Shown piece after piece: positions 1 to 7,676 of a DNA stretch of 10,796 nucleotides (positions within the stretch are counted from its first letter, which is position 1; each line of letters starts with the position of its first letter). Below the pieces are notes generated by a model that did not search any database, was not told the DNA's origin, and was given only the letters and a program-made list of their open reading frames with translations. The stretch covers positions 1 to 10,796 of the forward strand of contig JBAXRP010000155.1 in the NCBI GenBank assembly GCA_037131145.1, written 5' to 3'. The DNA is from CAIVAT01 sp037131145. Its GTDB lineage: Bacteria; Bacteroidota; Bacteroidia; Bacteroidales; FEN-979. A program made the position numbers and the translations under genes.

Positions 1-1836
1 AGCGCGTAAAACTTTGTCTTCGTTAACCTGTCCGGCGGCGATAACGATCTCTTCAAGAGAATAAGATCTCGAACGGAGCAGCGGTTTTATAAGATTCACA
101 ACATTGTTAAATTCCAGTTCATTCAAACTGATTTTATTACGCTCGATGCAAACGTCGCATTTTCCGCAACGCCTCGTATCACATTCCCCGAAATATGCCA
201 GTAAAGCCTGACTCCGGCATTTGTTCGTGTGCTCGGCGTAGGCAATCATCTTTTCCATCCGCTTTTCTGCCTCCTTCAATCTGTCGCGGTAATTTTCATT
301 AGAAATTGAAAGATAGCGCAGATCAATTCGTTCCTGAACAAAAATGATCTGCGGTTTATCACTCTTCGGAAGATAATCAAGTATCTGAAGTTTCTCAAGA
401 TGGTTCAGATTGGTGATAACAATTTCGGGTGTAAGGTTACACCGGCGGGCAAGTTCCGGTTCGCTGACCGGTATAAAATCCGAAAGAATGCCTCCGTAAG
501 AGCGAAGCATGGTTTTGATGAAAAAGTCGTAAGGCGCATGTTCAACCTGAAACCGGTAAAGCGCTTCCTTGTCGGCTTTGATGAAAACCCGGGATGGCTG
601 ATGAATTCCTTCATTGAGCAGAAGATATCCCTCTTTTTCGAGAAATTTCAGGCTGTGATAAACAATCACCGGCTGAAATCCATAATGGTCGGCAAATGCC
701 GGAAGATCAAAGTCATAACGGTCGTCTTTTCCCATCCCCACAGGGATTTGAAAATAGTTGCCGAGAGCCTGGTAAACATCGCGGATTGTTTTAAGTTCCG
801 GAAAAGAGAGCAAAAGGTTATGACGGGCGTCGAGAACATCTGCCTGTTCGTACAGCAAAACGGCATAAGCTCTTTTTTCATCGCGTCCGCCGCGCCCTGC
901 TTCCTGGAAATAGGCTTCGATACTATCAGGCAAATCGAGGTGAACCACCAACCTTACGTTCGATTTGTCTATCCCCATTCCAAAGGCATTGGTTGAAACG
1001 ATAATCTGCTTCTCTTCGCGCATCCAGGCTGTTTGACGCATATCGCGGGTTCTTGGATCAAGTCCGGCATGATAAAAATCAGCGCTGATCTTATTCTTTC
1101 TCAGAAAATCGGCGATTTCTTTTGTTTGTCTGCGATTTCGGACATAAACAATTCCCGGTCCTTTGACTTTATTAATAATTCGGATCAAGCGATTCAACTT
1201 GTCTTCTTCTTTCAGAACAAGGTAAGTAAGGTTTTTCCGTTCAAAGCTTTTCTGAAAAACGTTTTCCTGTTTGAACTCCAGTTTCTTCTGAATATCCAAA
1301 ACAACATTTGGAGTGGCAGTTGCGGTTAAAGCGAGAACCGGCGTGTCTGGAAATAGCGGGCGGATTTTAGCAATTTCGAGGTAAGGCGGCCTGAAGTCAT
1401 ATCCCCACTGTGAAATGCAATGCGCTTCATCAACAGCTATAAGGCTTACCTTAATCAGTCGTATTACCTCCCGGAATTTATCGGTCATCAATCGTTCAGG
1501 AGAAACATAGAGGAGTTTTATATTCCCAAACCGGCAGTTTCCCAGAATAATATCTATTTCATGCTGATGCATGCCTGAATAAAGAGCGGCAGCGGGTATT
1601 CCTCGTTTTCCAAGATTATCCACCTGGTCTTTCATCAGGGCAATCAGGGGAGAAATTACAAGGCATAAACCGTCGCGGGCGAGCGCAGGCACCTGAAAAC
1701 AGAGTGATTTTCCACCTCCGGTAGGTAACAGCGCCAGCGTATCCTTTCCATTAAGTATTGATTGGATGATATCTTCCTGTAGCGGGCGGAAAGAGGAATA
1801 TCCCCAGTACTTCAGAAGTATTTGGTGGATGGTCAA
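1..1836 (-). CDS. recQ: RecQ-family ATP-dependent DNA helicase, short Bacteroidetes form (3' end off the window)
   Basis: This is a superfamily 2 helicase that unwinds DNA 3'-5' during repair and recombination. 612 residues are visible and the last one or few dozen residues lie beyond the left edge. The Walker A motif TGGGKS is at about residues 39-44, DEAH (motif II) at 136-139, ALTATAT (motif III) follows, and motif VI QEAGRGGRD is at 311-319. The RecQ zinc site is intact as C540-x16-C557-x2-C560-x2-C563, the same spacing as in E. coli RecQ. Roughly 210 residues separate motif VI from the zinc site, far more than in E. coli. I recall this long insert as typical of the ~630-residue RecQ of Bacteroidetes. 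The start is a TTG codon at 1836: an in-frame TAA lies seven codons upstream, and the N-terminus beginning there (MTIHQILLKYWGY) aligns with usual RecQ starts. No Shine-Dalgarno is visible. It starts 10 bp after citF and is probably co-transcribed with it. Confidence 0.93.
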   Translation of the reverse strand, partial: MTIHQILLKYWGYSSFRPLQEDIIQSILNGKDTLALLPTGGGKSLCFQVPALARDGLCLVISPLIALMKDQVDNLGKRGIPAAALYSGMHQHEIDIILGNCRFGNIKLLYVSPERLMTDKFREVIRLIKVSLIAVDEAHCISQWGYDFRPPYLEIAKIRPLFPDTPVLALTATATPNVVLDIQKKLEFKQENVFQKSFERKNLTYLVLKEEDKLNRLIRIINKVKGPGIVYVRNRRQTKEIADFLRKNKISADFYHAGLDPRTRDMRQTAWMREEKQIIVSTNAFGMGIDKSNVRLVVHLDLPDSIEAYFQEAGRGGRDEKRAYAVLLYEQADVLDARHNLLLSFPELKTIRDVYQALGNYFQIPVGMGKDDRYDFDLPAFADHYGFQPVIVYHSLKFLEKEGYLLLNEGIHQPSRVFIKADKEALYRFQVEHAPYDFFIKTMLRSYGGILSDFIPVSEPELARRCNLTPEIVITNLNHLEKLQILDYLPKSDKPQIIFVQERIDLRYLSISNENYRDRLKEAEKRMEKMIAYAEHTNKCRSQALLAYFGECDTRRCGKCDVCIERNKISLNELEFNNVVNLIKPLLRSRSYSLEEIVIAAGQVNEDKVLRA

Positions 1837-1846
1837 TATCGCTGGT

Positions 1847-3409
1847 TTATTTGATTACTTTACGTATTGAATCGAGGATGGTTCCGTCAACCCATTTAAC
1901 AACTGCAACTACCTCGTCGCTGAACTTTGGTTTGGCAGGAATGCCGCATATTTTTTCCGCCTCCGCTTTCAGTTCCTGAATGGTTTTAATTGGAAGGGAT
2001 GAGTTCTTCATCTTTTCGATCAGATCGGTGCGCAGTGGGTTGATTGCAATGCCGCGTTCAGTAACAATTACATCAATCAATTCGCCTGGTCCGCATATCG
2101 TTGTAACTTCATCGCGAATCACCGGCATACGGTCGCGGAAAAGAGGAATAGGTAAAATCACGCATTTTCCAAAGAGGGTATTCTGCCAGCCTCCGATTCC
2201 GTGGAGGAGATAACCATCGGAGTGGGTTACTACATTGGCATTGAAATTAACATCTACTTCGGTTGCGCCAAGTATCACAATATCAACCATCGATGAGAAG
2301 TTCCCTTTACCATGATAGTTGTAGCTTGTAAAGGGACTTGTCCAGGTATGATGAGGGTTGTCGCGCATCGAACGAACGCCGTCAAGATCGAAAGTCTGAC
2401 CGTCGAGAATATATTCAACAAGTCCTTCTTCGAGCATCTGAACAAGGTATTTATTACTTCCACCTCTGGCAAAGCGGGCTTTCCAATGGCGTTCGCGCAG
2501 AATTTCAGAAAAATAGATACCGATTGACAGCGCAGTGCCGCCGGCGCCTGCCTGGAAGGAGAACCCGTCGTAAATCAAACCGGCTTCATCGCAGAATTTT
2601 GCAGACCATTCGGCAAGCAGCAGCCGGTCTGGACTTTTGGTAATTTCAGTAGTTCCGCTGACAATTTTTTCGGGAATCCCGATTTTATCGAGAACGACTA
2701 CATAATCAACGTAGTTGCCATTAATTTGCCATGGAATACATGGAAACGGAACAAGATTGTCGGTGACAACAATTACTTTATCGGCATATTGGGCGTCGGC
2801 GAGCGCGAATCCCAGCGGACCACATGCGGCAGGACCGTTTACGCCGTTGCAATTACCAAATAGATCGGCAGTAGGACCTGCAATAACCGCGATGTCAATA
2901 TGAACTTCCCCGTCCTGAACAGCCTGATAACGTCCGCCGTGAGATCGCAGGATGCCAAGTCCCTTCATTTTGCCTTCGGATGTAAATCGTCCGAGCGCGC
3001 CGTTCATACTGCCTTCGATCCGGTTAATAGTTCCGTCTTCGAGGTATTTGGTCATTGGTTCATGGCATGGGAATGATGCGGAAGGATACCACATAAGGTC
3101 TTTTATTCCCATGTCGTGAGCGATGTCGAAAATATGTGTTGCAACCATATCGCCATTGCGGAAATGGTGATGGGTTGAGATTGTCATTCCATCTTTTAAC
3201 CCGGCTTTTATCAAGGCTTCTTTCAGGCTGGGAATTACTTTATTTCCGTCGGCGGGGTAATCGGCGCATGATGTTAGTTTTGGCGCGGCGCGGTACCCGT
3301 CGGGTTTATATTTGCCAACCCCCATGTATGCAACAGCCTCTTTTCCGTTGATAATGGTAGGCACTATGCGTCCGGCGGCATTGGTTACGAGTTTATCATA
3401 TTTGTTCAT
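1847..3409 (-). CDS. citF: Citrate lyase alpha subunit (citrate:acetyl-ACP transferase)
   Basis: CitF moves the carrier protein from acetate to citrate (EC 2.8.3.10), forming citryl-ACP for the CitE lyase, in the cytoplasmic citrate lyase complex of anaerobic citrate fermentation. The 520-residue protein matches the usual ~510-residue family along its whole length. It has DGMTISTHHHFRNGD near residue 75, an SHGGR stretch followed by DIAV, the FGNCNGVNG / CGPLGFALADA segment, a QAGAGGTALS loop, a SDG..GIGG loop and the conserved end IVTERGIAINPLR. The ATG at 3409 is preceded by a good Shine-Dalgarno, GGAGG, 7 bases upstream, which fixes the start. The start codon lies inside the last codons of citD-citE (14-bp overlap), so translation of the two is probably coupled. 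The N-terminal ~40 residues are less conserved than the core. No disruption is seen. Confidence 0.95.
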   Translation of the reverse strand: MNKYDKLVTNAAGRIVPTIINGKEAVAYMGVGKYKPDGYRAAPKLTSCADYPADGNKVIPSLKEALIKAGLKDGMTISTHHHFRNGDMVATHIFDIAHDMGIKDLMWYPSASFPCHEPMTKYLEDGTINRIEGSMNGALGRFTSEGKMKGLGILRSHGGRYQAVQDGEVHIDIAVIAGPTADLFGNCNGVNGPAACGPLGFALADAQYADKVIVVTDNLVPFPCIPWQINGNYVDYVVVLDKIGIPEKIVSGTTEITKSPDRLLLAEWSAKFCDEAGLIYDGFSFQAGAGGTALSIGIYFSEILRERHWKARFARGGSNKYLVQMLEEGLVEYILDGQTFDLDGVRSMRDNPHHTWTSPFTSYNYHGKGNFSSMVDIVILGATEVDVNFNANVVTHSDGYLLHGIGGWQNTLFGKCVILPIPLFRDRMPVIRDEVTTICGPGELIDVIVTERGIAINPLRTDLIEKMKNSSLPIKTIQELKAEAEKICGIPAKPKFSDEVVAVVKWVDGTILDSIRKVIK

Positions 3410-4616
3410 AGATTTCCCTCCAGTTTTGAGCGAGTTTATTCATCTTTAAAGCAAGGTTAATGGTATTAAGCGCACGTTTCACAACCGGCGGATCAATCAT
3501 TTTAGTTCCCAGAGCTACCACGCCAAGTCCCTGTTCGTGGGCTTTGTGGAAGGCAAACACGATTTTCTTCGCCTTGTCAATTTCATCCGGCGACGGCGCG
3601 AAAGTTTCATGAATCACAACAATCTGGCGAGGATGTATGCAGCCCATTCCATCGAATCCGAGGGCTTTTGAACGCAGGACATTCTGCCTGAGACCTTCCA
3701 TGTCGCCAACATCAGAAAACACTGAGTCTATGGGTTGAATTCCGGCAGCGCGTGAAGCATTTACAACCATACTTCGGGCAAAAAATGATTCATTGCCATC
3801 GGCAGTGCGTTTTGTGCCGAGATCGGCTGTGTAATCTTCCAGTCCGATAGCGAGCGAAACAATGTTATCGGCAGAGCTGGCAATGGAATAGGCATTGATT
3901 ACTCCCAGAGCGCTTTCGATGATAGGCATTATCCATATCGGAACGGTTATTCCATGCACTGCTTTGATGTGATCAATTTTTACATTCACTTTATGAACAT
4001 GCTCAGGCTTTTCGCATTTTGGCAAAAGGATCAGGTTAACATTGTGAGGAATGAGGTATTCGAGGTCTTCAATTCCGCGATCGCCCTGGTTAATGCGAAC
4101 CATCCGCTCGGCGCCGTAAAAATCAATGGCGCGGAGGGCGTTCCGAACAAGAAATCGGGCTTCATATTTTTTATCAGGAGCAACGGCGTCTTCGAGGTCA
4201 AGGATAATACCATCAGGTTTGTGAATACCTGCATTTATCATTAGGCTGGGAGAATTGCCGGGAAGATAAAGACGCGAAAACCGGTTTCTGTCCCTTGCCG
4301 TAGAATAGGTATTTTCGGGCAACATCGGAAGAAACCATGCCTTGTCGGTTTTGATTAGTTTTTTTATTGCAGCTTCAAGCCGCGCTGCAATAACGAGCGA
4401 CAGCGCCCCGGAATCTTCGATTTTAACTACCGCATTCTTTATTCCGAAATAATCCAGAATTTCCAGAGCCTCTTTCCTGATATCATCGCCGTACATTACG
4501 GCAACCTTCGATTCGACCTGGAGTTGAATCCCTCCCTGGTCGCAAATTTCCAATGTAACAAAGCAGTCGGACCTGACGCTTTTACCTTTGTTACCAGTTG
4601 TGGCAATTTCTCCCAT
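3396..4616 (-). CDS. citE: Fused citrate lyase acyl-carrier protein and citryl-ACP lyase (CitD-CitE)
   Basis: One 406-residue protein joins two subunits that are normally separate. Residues 1 to about 90 are CitD-like (gamma, acyl carrier): a SDCFVTL strand, a VESKV..MYGDDI segment, and DSGAL followed by AARLEAAI near 68-84. Residues about 112-400 are CitE (beta, citryl-ACP lyase, EC 4.1.3.34, HpcH/HpaI fold). That part shows LYLPGNSP at 116-123, DLEDAV at 140-145, MVRIN at 172-176, IIESALGV at 232-239, GLEDYTADLG at 259-268, GFDGMGCIHPRQI at 320-332 and GLGVVALGTKMID at 363-375. By family knowledge the Arg of MVRIN and the acids of IIES and GLED serve substrate and Mg2+ binding. I use the ATG at 4616. 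A longer TTG start at 4652 would sit inside the likely -7 promoter element. The region where the carrier prosthetic group should attach is unusual (see findings). The gene overlaps citF by 14 bp. Confidence 0.9.
   Translation of the reverse strand: MGEIATTGNKGKSVRSDCFVTLEICDQGGIQLQVESKVAVMYGDDIRKEALEILDYFGIKNAVVKIEDSGALSLVIAARLEAAIKKLIKTDKAWFLPMLPENTYSTARDRNRFSRLYLPGNSPSLMINAGIHKPDGIILDLEDAVAPDKKYEARFLVRNALRAIDFYGAERMVRINQGDRGIEDLEYLIPHNVNLILLPKCEKPEHVHKVNVKIDHIKAVHGITVPIWIMPIIESALGVINAYSIASSADNIVSLAIGLEDYTADLGTKRTADGNESFFARSMVVNASRAAGIQPIDSVFSDVGDMEGLRQNVLRSKALGFDGMGCIHPRQIVVIHETFAPSPDEIDKAKKIVFAFHKAHEQGLGVVALGTKMIDPPVVKRALNTINLALKMNKLAQNWREIYEQI
3417..3421 (-). promoter_or_regulatory. Shine-Dalgarno site of citF
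   Basis: GGAGG on the minus strand, 7 bases before the citF ATG and inside the end of the citD-citE frame. It is the only strong Shine-Dalgarno among the starts in this window, and suggests that citF is translated independently as well as by coupling. Confidence 0.7.
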
Positions 4617-4649
4617 TATACAGTTTCTTTTTGTTATTGGATGAACAGC

Positions 4650-4657
4650 CAAAATTA
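4650..4657 (-). promoter_or_regulatory. Candidate -7 promoter element for the citrate lyase operon
   Basis: On the minus strand this reads TAATTTTG, an exact match to the Bacteroidetes -7 consensus TAnnTTTG. It would place transcription start about 25-30 bases before the ATG at 4616. A run of ten T residues (minus strand) lies directly upstream. I see no convincing TTG-type -33 element at the usual spacing, so this is a motif match only. Confidence 0.5.
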
Positions 4658-4682
4658 AAAAAAAAATGTCGTCTGATTGGTT

Positions 4683-4690
4683 TATTTTTG
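4683..4690 (+). promoter_or_regulatory. Candidate -7 promoter element for the envelope operon
   Basis: TATTTTTG, an exact match to TAnnTTTG, lies 22 bases before the ATG at 4713. It points away from the minus-strand element, 25 bp from it. A clear -33 element is not visible, because the upstream DNA is an A-run. Transcription would give a very short leader without a Shine-Dalgarno, as is common in Bacteroidetes. Confidence 0.5.
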
Positions 4691-4712
4691 CAGCTTGATA
4701 ACCCTTAATAAC

Positions 4713-6728
4713 ATGCCCAGAAAATCAGGAAAATCTTTAAAAAGCAGCTCTTCCGGCAGTGCATCGAAGGGGCGCGGGTCAAAAGGAGGCGGCGGATGGA
4801 AGATGTTCCAGGGAAATATTCTGGCGACAATGTTTTTGAAACTGATGTTGGCGCTTGTACTCTTTTTTTTATCACGCGTTATTTTCTTCGCATTGAATTT
4901 CGGGTATTTTTCAGATTTTGGTTTTGTTAACATCCTGCGGGTTTTCTTTATTGGATTAAGATTCGATATTTCTGCCATCCTGATTATAAACCTTCCGTTT
5001 ATCTTTATGTTGACTCTGCCTTTCAGGTTCAGGTATCAACCGCTTTATCTCGGCGTTGCGAATACCTATTATTATATTATCAACAGTTTTGCTCTGTTTA
5101 CCAATTTTGGAGACACAATTTATTTCAGGTTTACCTTAAAGCGACTGACTTTTGATATATTTACGTATGTGGGAGTAGGCGGCGATTTTGACAAACTGAT
5201 TCCTCAGTTTCTGCGTGATTTCTGGTTTGTGGCGCTGATCTGGATCATTTTTGTTGCCATTTTAATTTTTTTCGGACGGAAGATTACCATCGACAAGCCA
5301 GGATCGGGAAAAAATTCCGGCGGTTTGGGCTATTTTGTCATCAATACAATTCTTCTTTGCATCATTGGAACACTCACCGTTATTGGTATTCGCGGAGGTA
5401 TTCAGCTTCGTCCGATTGGACTGGTAACTGCCGGAAATTATGTTTCTGCGAAGTACCTTCCTCTGGTTCTTAATACTCCATTTTCTATTGCCAAAACCGT
5501 TGGAGGTGAAAAGTTAACGACTTTGACCTATTTTAAAAAGGAAAACGACCTTGCCAAAGTTTATTCTCCTGTGCATCGTGGGAAAAAGAAGAGCGCTAAA
5601 CTCTTAAATGTGATGATTATCATATTGGAGAGTTACTCAAGAGAGCATATCGGATCATTGAACAGTTCTTTGGAGAATGGGCGTTACCAGGGGTTTACCC
5701 CTTTTATGGATTCCCTCATCCGCCACGGATTGTATTTTGACGCTTATGCCAACGGAAAAACATCTATACAGGGTATTCCTGCAGCTTTATCGGGAATTCC
5801 TTCGCTGATGAACGAGTCATTTATCCAGTCAGGTTATGCCTCAGGAAAATATTCGAGCATTGCCGGGTTGTTGAAATCCAAAGGATATACATCCGCTTTT
5901 TTTCACGGTGGAACCAATGGCACCATGGGATTCGATTCATACACGAAACTGGTTGGTTTTGATCGCTATTTTGGTCGCAGCGAATACAATAACGAGAAGG
6001 ATTACGACGGGAAATGGGGTATCAGGGATGAAGAGTTTTTTCAATACACAGCAAATACAATCAATGGTTTCAAGCAGCCTTTTACAGCAACTTTGTTTTC
6101 ACTGTCGTCGCATCATCCGTATTACGTTCCGGCAAAATATATCAACGTTTTCAGAAAAGGAAAACTGCCCATTCAACAAAGCGTAATGTATGCAGACCAT
6201 TCCCTTGCTGAATTTTTTCACACAGCGCAGCGCATGCCCTGGTATCAGAATACCATTTTTGTTATTACAGCCGATCATACTTCGGAAGGATATTACCCGT
6301 TTTATCAGTCGGATGTTGGGCAATATGCAATTCCGCTCCTATTTTTCAAACCAGGCAGCAATCTGAAAGGCAAATCTACATTTTTAGCACAGCAAACTGA
6401 TATTATGCCAACGGTACTTAACTATCTTGGATACGATAGGGATTACCTCGCTTTTGGTTCGGATTTATTTGATACTACAGGAACTGCATCATTTTTTTCA
6501 ATTCATTACATAACCGGTATTTATGGAATGATAAAAGATGGGTACTACCTGGAGTTTGACGGCAATCGCACTACTGCATTGTTTGATCTTAACGTTGATC
6601 TGATGCAGAAAAAAAACCTGGCAGGAACAAGACCAGAGGTTCAGAAGGAACTTGAGACCTTCATCAAGGCTTATCTTCAACAATATAATAACCGGTTGAT
6701 TGAAAACAGATTGTTACTTGATAATTAG
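4713..6728 (+). CDS. LTA synthase-family membrane phosphatase/transferase (alkaline phosphatase/sulfatase superfamily)
   Basis: A 671-residue inner-membrane protein with the architecture of lipoteichoic acid synthases. A basic Ser/Gly-rich cytoplasmic tail (1-30) comes first. About five hydrophobic helices follow (near 38-60, 82-102, 110-130, 168-188, 205-226), then a periplasmic catalytic domain. Visible metal and catalytic positions by analogy with LtaS are Glu306 in IILESYS, the nucleophile Thr350 in NGKTS, His467/His468 in SSHHPY, and Asp521-His522 in TADHTSEG. The family transfers phosphoglycerol or similar head groups from phospholipids. A Gram-negative-looking host does not make ordinary lipoteichoic acid, so the acceptor here is unknown. 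Arylsulfatase activity is unlikely because the nucleophile is Thr, not a Cys/Ser sulfatase signature. The ATG at 4713 is preferred over an upstream TTG at 4677, which lies before the likely promoter. First gene of a three-gene run. Confidence 0.87.
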   Translation: MPRKSGKSLKSSSSGSASKGRGSKGGGGWKMFQGNILATMFLKLMLALVLFFLSRVIFFALNFGYFSDFGFVNILRVFFIGLRFDISAILIINLPFIFMLTLPFRFRYQPLYLGVANTYYYIINSFALFTNFGDTIYFRFTLKRLTFDIFTYVGVGGDFDKLIPQFLRDFWFVALIWIIFVAILIFFGRKITIDKPGSGKNSGGLGYFVINTILLCIIGTLTVIGIRGGIQLRPIGLVTAGNYVSAKYLPLVLNTPFSIAKTVGGEKLTTLTYFKKENDLAKVYSPVHRGKKKSAKLLNVMIIILESYSREHIGSLNSSLENGRYQGFTPFMDSLIRHGLYFDAYANGKTSIQGIPAALSGIPSLMNESFIQSGYASGKYSSIAGLLKSKGYTSAFFHGGTNGTMGFDSYTKLVGFDRYFGRSEYNNEKDYDGKWGIRDEEFFQYTANTINGFKQPFTATLFSLSSHHPYYVPAKYINVFRKGKLPIQQSVMYADHSLAEFFHTAQRMPWYQNTIFVITADHTSEGYYPFYQSDVGQYAIPLLFFKPGSNLKGKSTFLAQQTDIMPTVLNYLGYDRDYLAFGSDLFDTTGTASFFSIHYITGIYGMIKDGYYLEFDGNRTTALFDLNVDLMQKKNLAGTRPEVQKELETFIKAYLQQYNNRLIENRLLLDN

Positions 6729-6746
6729 TTGGTTATACCTTTTCCC

Positions 6747-7637
6747 ATGAATCCTTGTTTATCCGTTAAAAGTATTGTGTTTATTATCAATCCTGTTTCG
6801 GGCGTTGGAAAACAAAACAGAGTTGAAAATCTTATTCGCGAGCGGCTCGATGGTTCGGTTTATCATGCGGAGATTGTTTTCACAAAAAGCCAGGGACATG
6901 CAACAGAATTGAGTAAAAAGGCAGTAGAGGAAGGCGTCGATATTGTTGTTGCGGTTGGCGGCGATGGCACTGTGAATGAAATCGCCGCTGGGCTTGTTGA
7001 TACAAATACAGCCCTGGCAATTTTACCTGCCGGTTCGGGGAACGGACTGGCGCGCCATCTGAAAATACCTATGAATTTAAAACGCGCTGTTGATGTTATT
7101 AATGGTGGAAATATCAGGAAAATTGATACCGCCACCATTAACAACCAACTTTTTGTAAACGTTGCAGGCGTTGGATTTGACGCCGCTGTTGCCAAAAAAT
7201 TTGCCGTGGCGGGAAAACGTGGTTTTTCAACCTATCTTAAAATTACTGTAAGTTCATACAAATCCTATAAACCCAAACAGTACATCCTTGAAATTGACGG
7301 GAAAGTTATCAGGCGGCGGGCGCTCCTTGTAAGTTTTGCCAACTCAAGTCAGTTTGGCAACAATACTACAATTGATCCTTCTGCAAGTGTAAGCGACGGC
7401 TGGATTGATGTGTGTATTGTCGGGAAAATGCCTTACTGGAAAACATTTTTCCTTGCTCCGCTGCTTTTTCTTAAAAAGTTCGACCAAACAAAGTACATCG
7501 AAATCATCCGCGCCAAAGAGGTTGTTCTCAGGCGGCAAAAGGGAAAAAGCATACATCTTGACGGGGATCATCAACTGATGGGTAAAGAACTGACAATGAA
7601 AATAAATCCGTTGTCGCTCAAAGTTATTGCGCCATAA
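6747..7637 (+). CDS. Diacylglycerol kinase-family lipid kinase (YegS/DgkB-like)
   Basis: A 296-residue soluble or membrane-associated kinase that by family phosphorylates a lipid such as diacylglycerol to phosphatidic acid, using ATP. It carries the N-terminal INPVSG strand (14-19), the nucleotide-binding GGDGTVNEI at 71-79, and LPAGSGNGLARHL at 93-105 in place of the commoner GTGNDFAR. Near the C-terminus HLDGD (270-274) is the second half of the family's DGE/DGD signature. Length is normal. The ATG at 6747 gives a usual N-terminus ahead of the first strand; a TTG six codons upstream directly follows the previous stop and is less likely. It begins 18 bp after the LtaS-like gene with no terminator between, so the two are almost certainly co-transcribed. 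The precise lipid cannot be read from sequence; sphingoid-base or undecaprenol-type substrates are conceivable. Confidence 0.9.
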   Translation: MNPCLSVKSIVFIINPVSGVGKQNRVENLIRERLDGSVYHAEIVFTKSQGHATELSKKAVEEGVDIVVAVGGDGTVNEIAAGLVDTNTALAILPAGSGNGLARHLKIPMNLKRAVDVINGGNIRKIDTATINNQLFVNVAGVGFDAAVAKKFAVAGKRGFSTYLKITVSSYKSYKPKQYILEIDGKVIRRRALLVSFANSSQFGNNTTIDPSASVSDGWIDVCIVGKMPYWKTFFLAPLLFLKKFDQTKYIEIIRAKEVVLRRQKGKSIHLDGDHQLMGKELTMKINPLSLKVIAP

Positions 7638-7676
7638 ATTTTCAAAAACAAAAATTAACTGTAAAAGTAGTTTCTT

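Noticed and set aside
400..1329. Plus-strand open frames of 198 and 98 codons
   Set aside because: They lie wholly opposite recQ, whose frame carries every helicase motif; their translations show no domain.
2312..3351. Several plus-strand open frames of 62-101 codons
   Set aside because: Antisense to citF, which is conserved along its full length.
3954..4244. Plus-strand 96-codon frame
   Set aside because: Antisense to the CitE part of citD-citE and without recognisable features.
4617..4652. Longer citD-citE N-terminus from a TTG at 4652
   Set aside because: The TTG overlaps the likely -7 element, and the added residues do not resemble the CitD start.
4677..4712. Longer LtaS-like N-terminus from a TTG at 4677
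   Set aside because: It would start upstream of the TAnnTTTG element; the ATG at 4713 gives a basic cytoplasmic tail ahead of the first helix.
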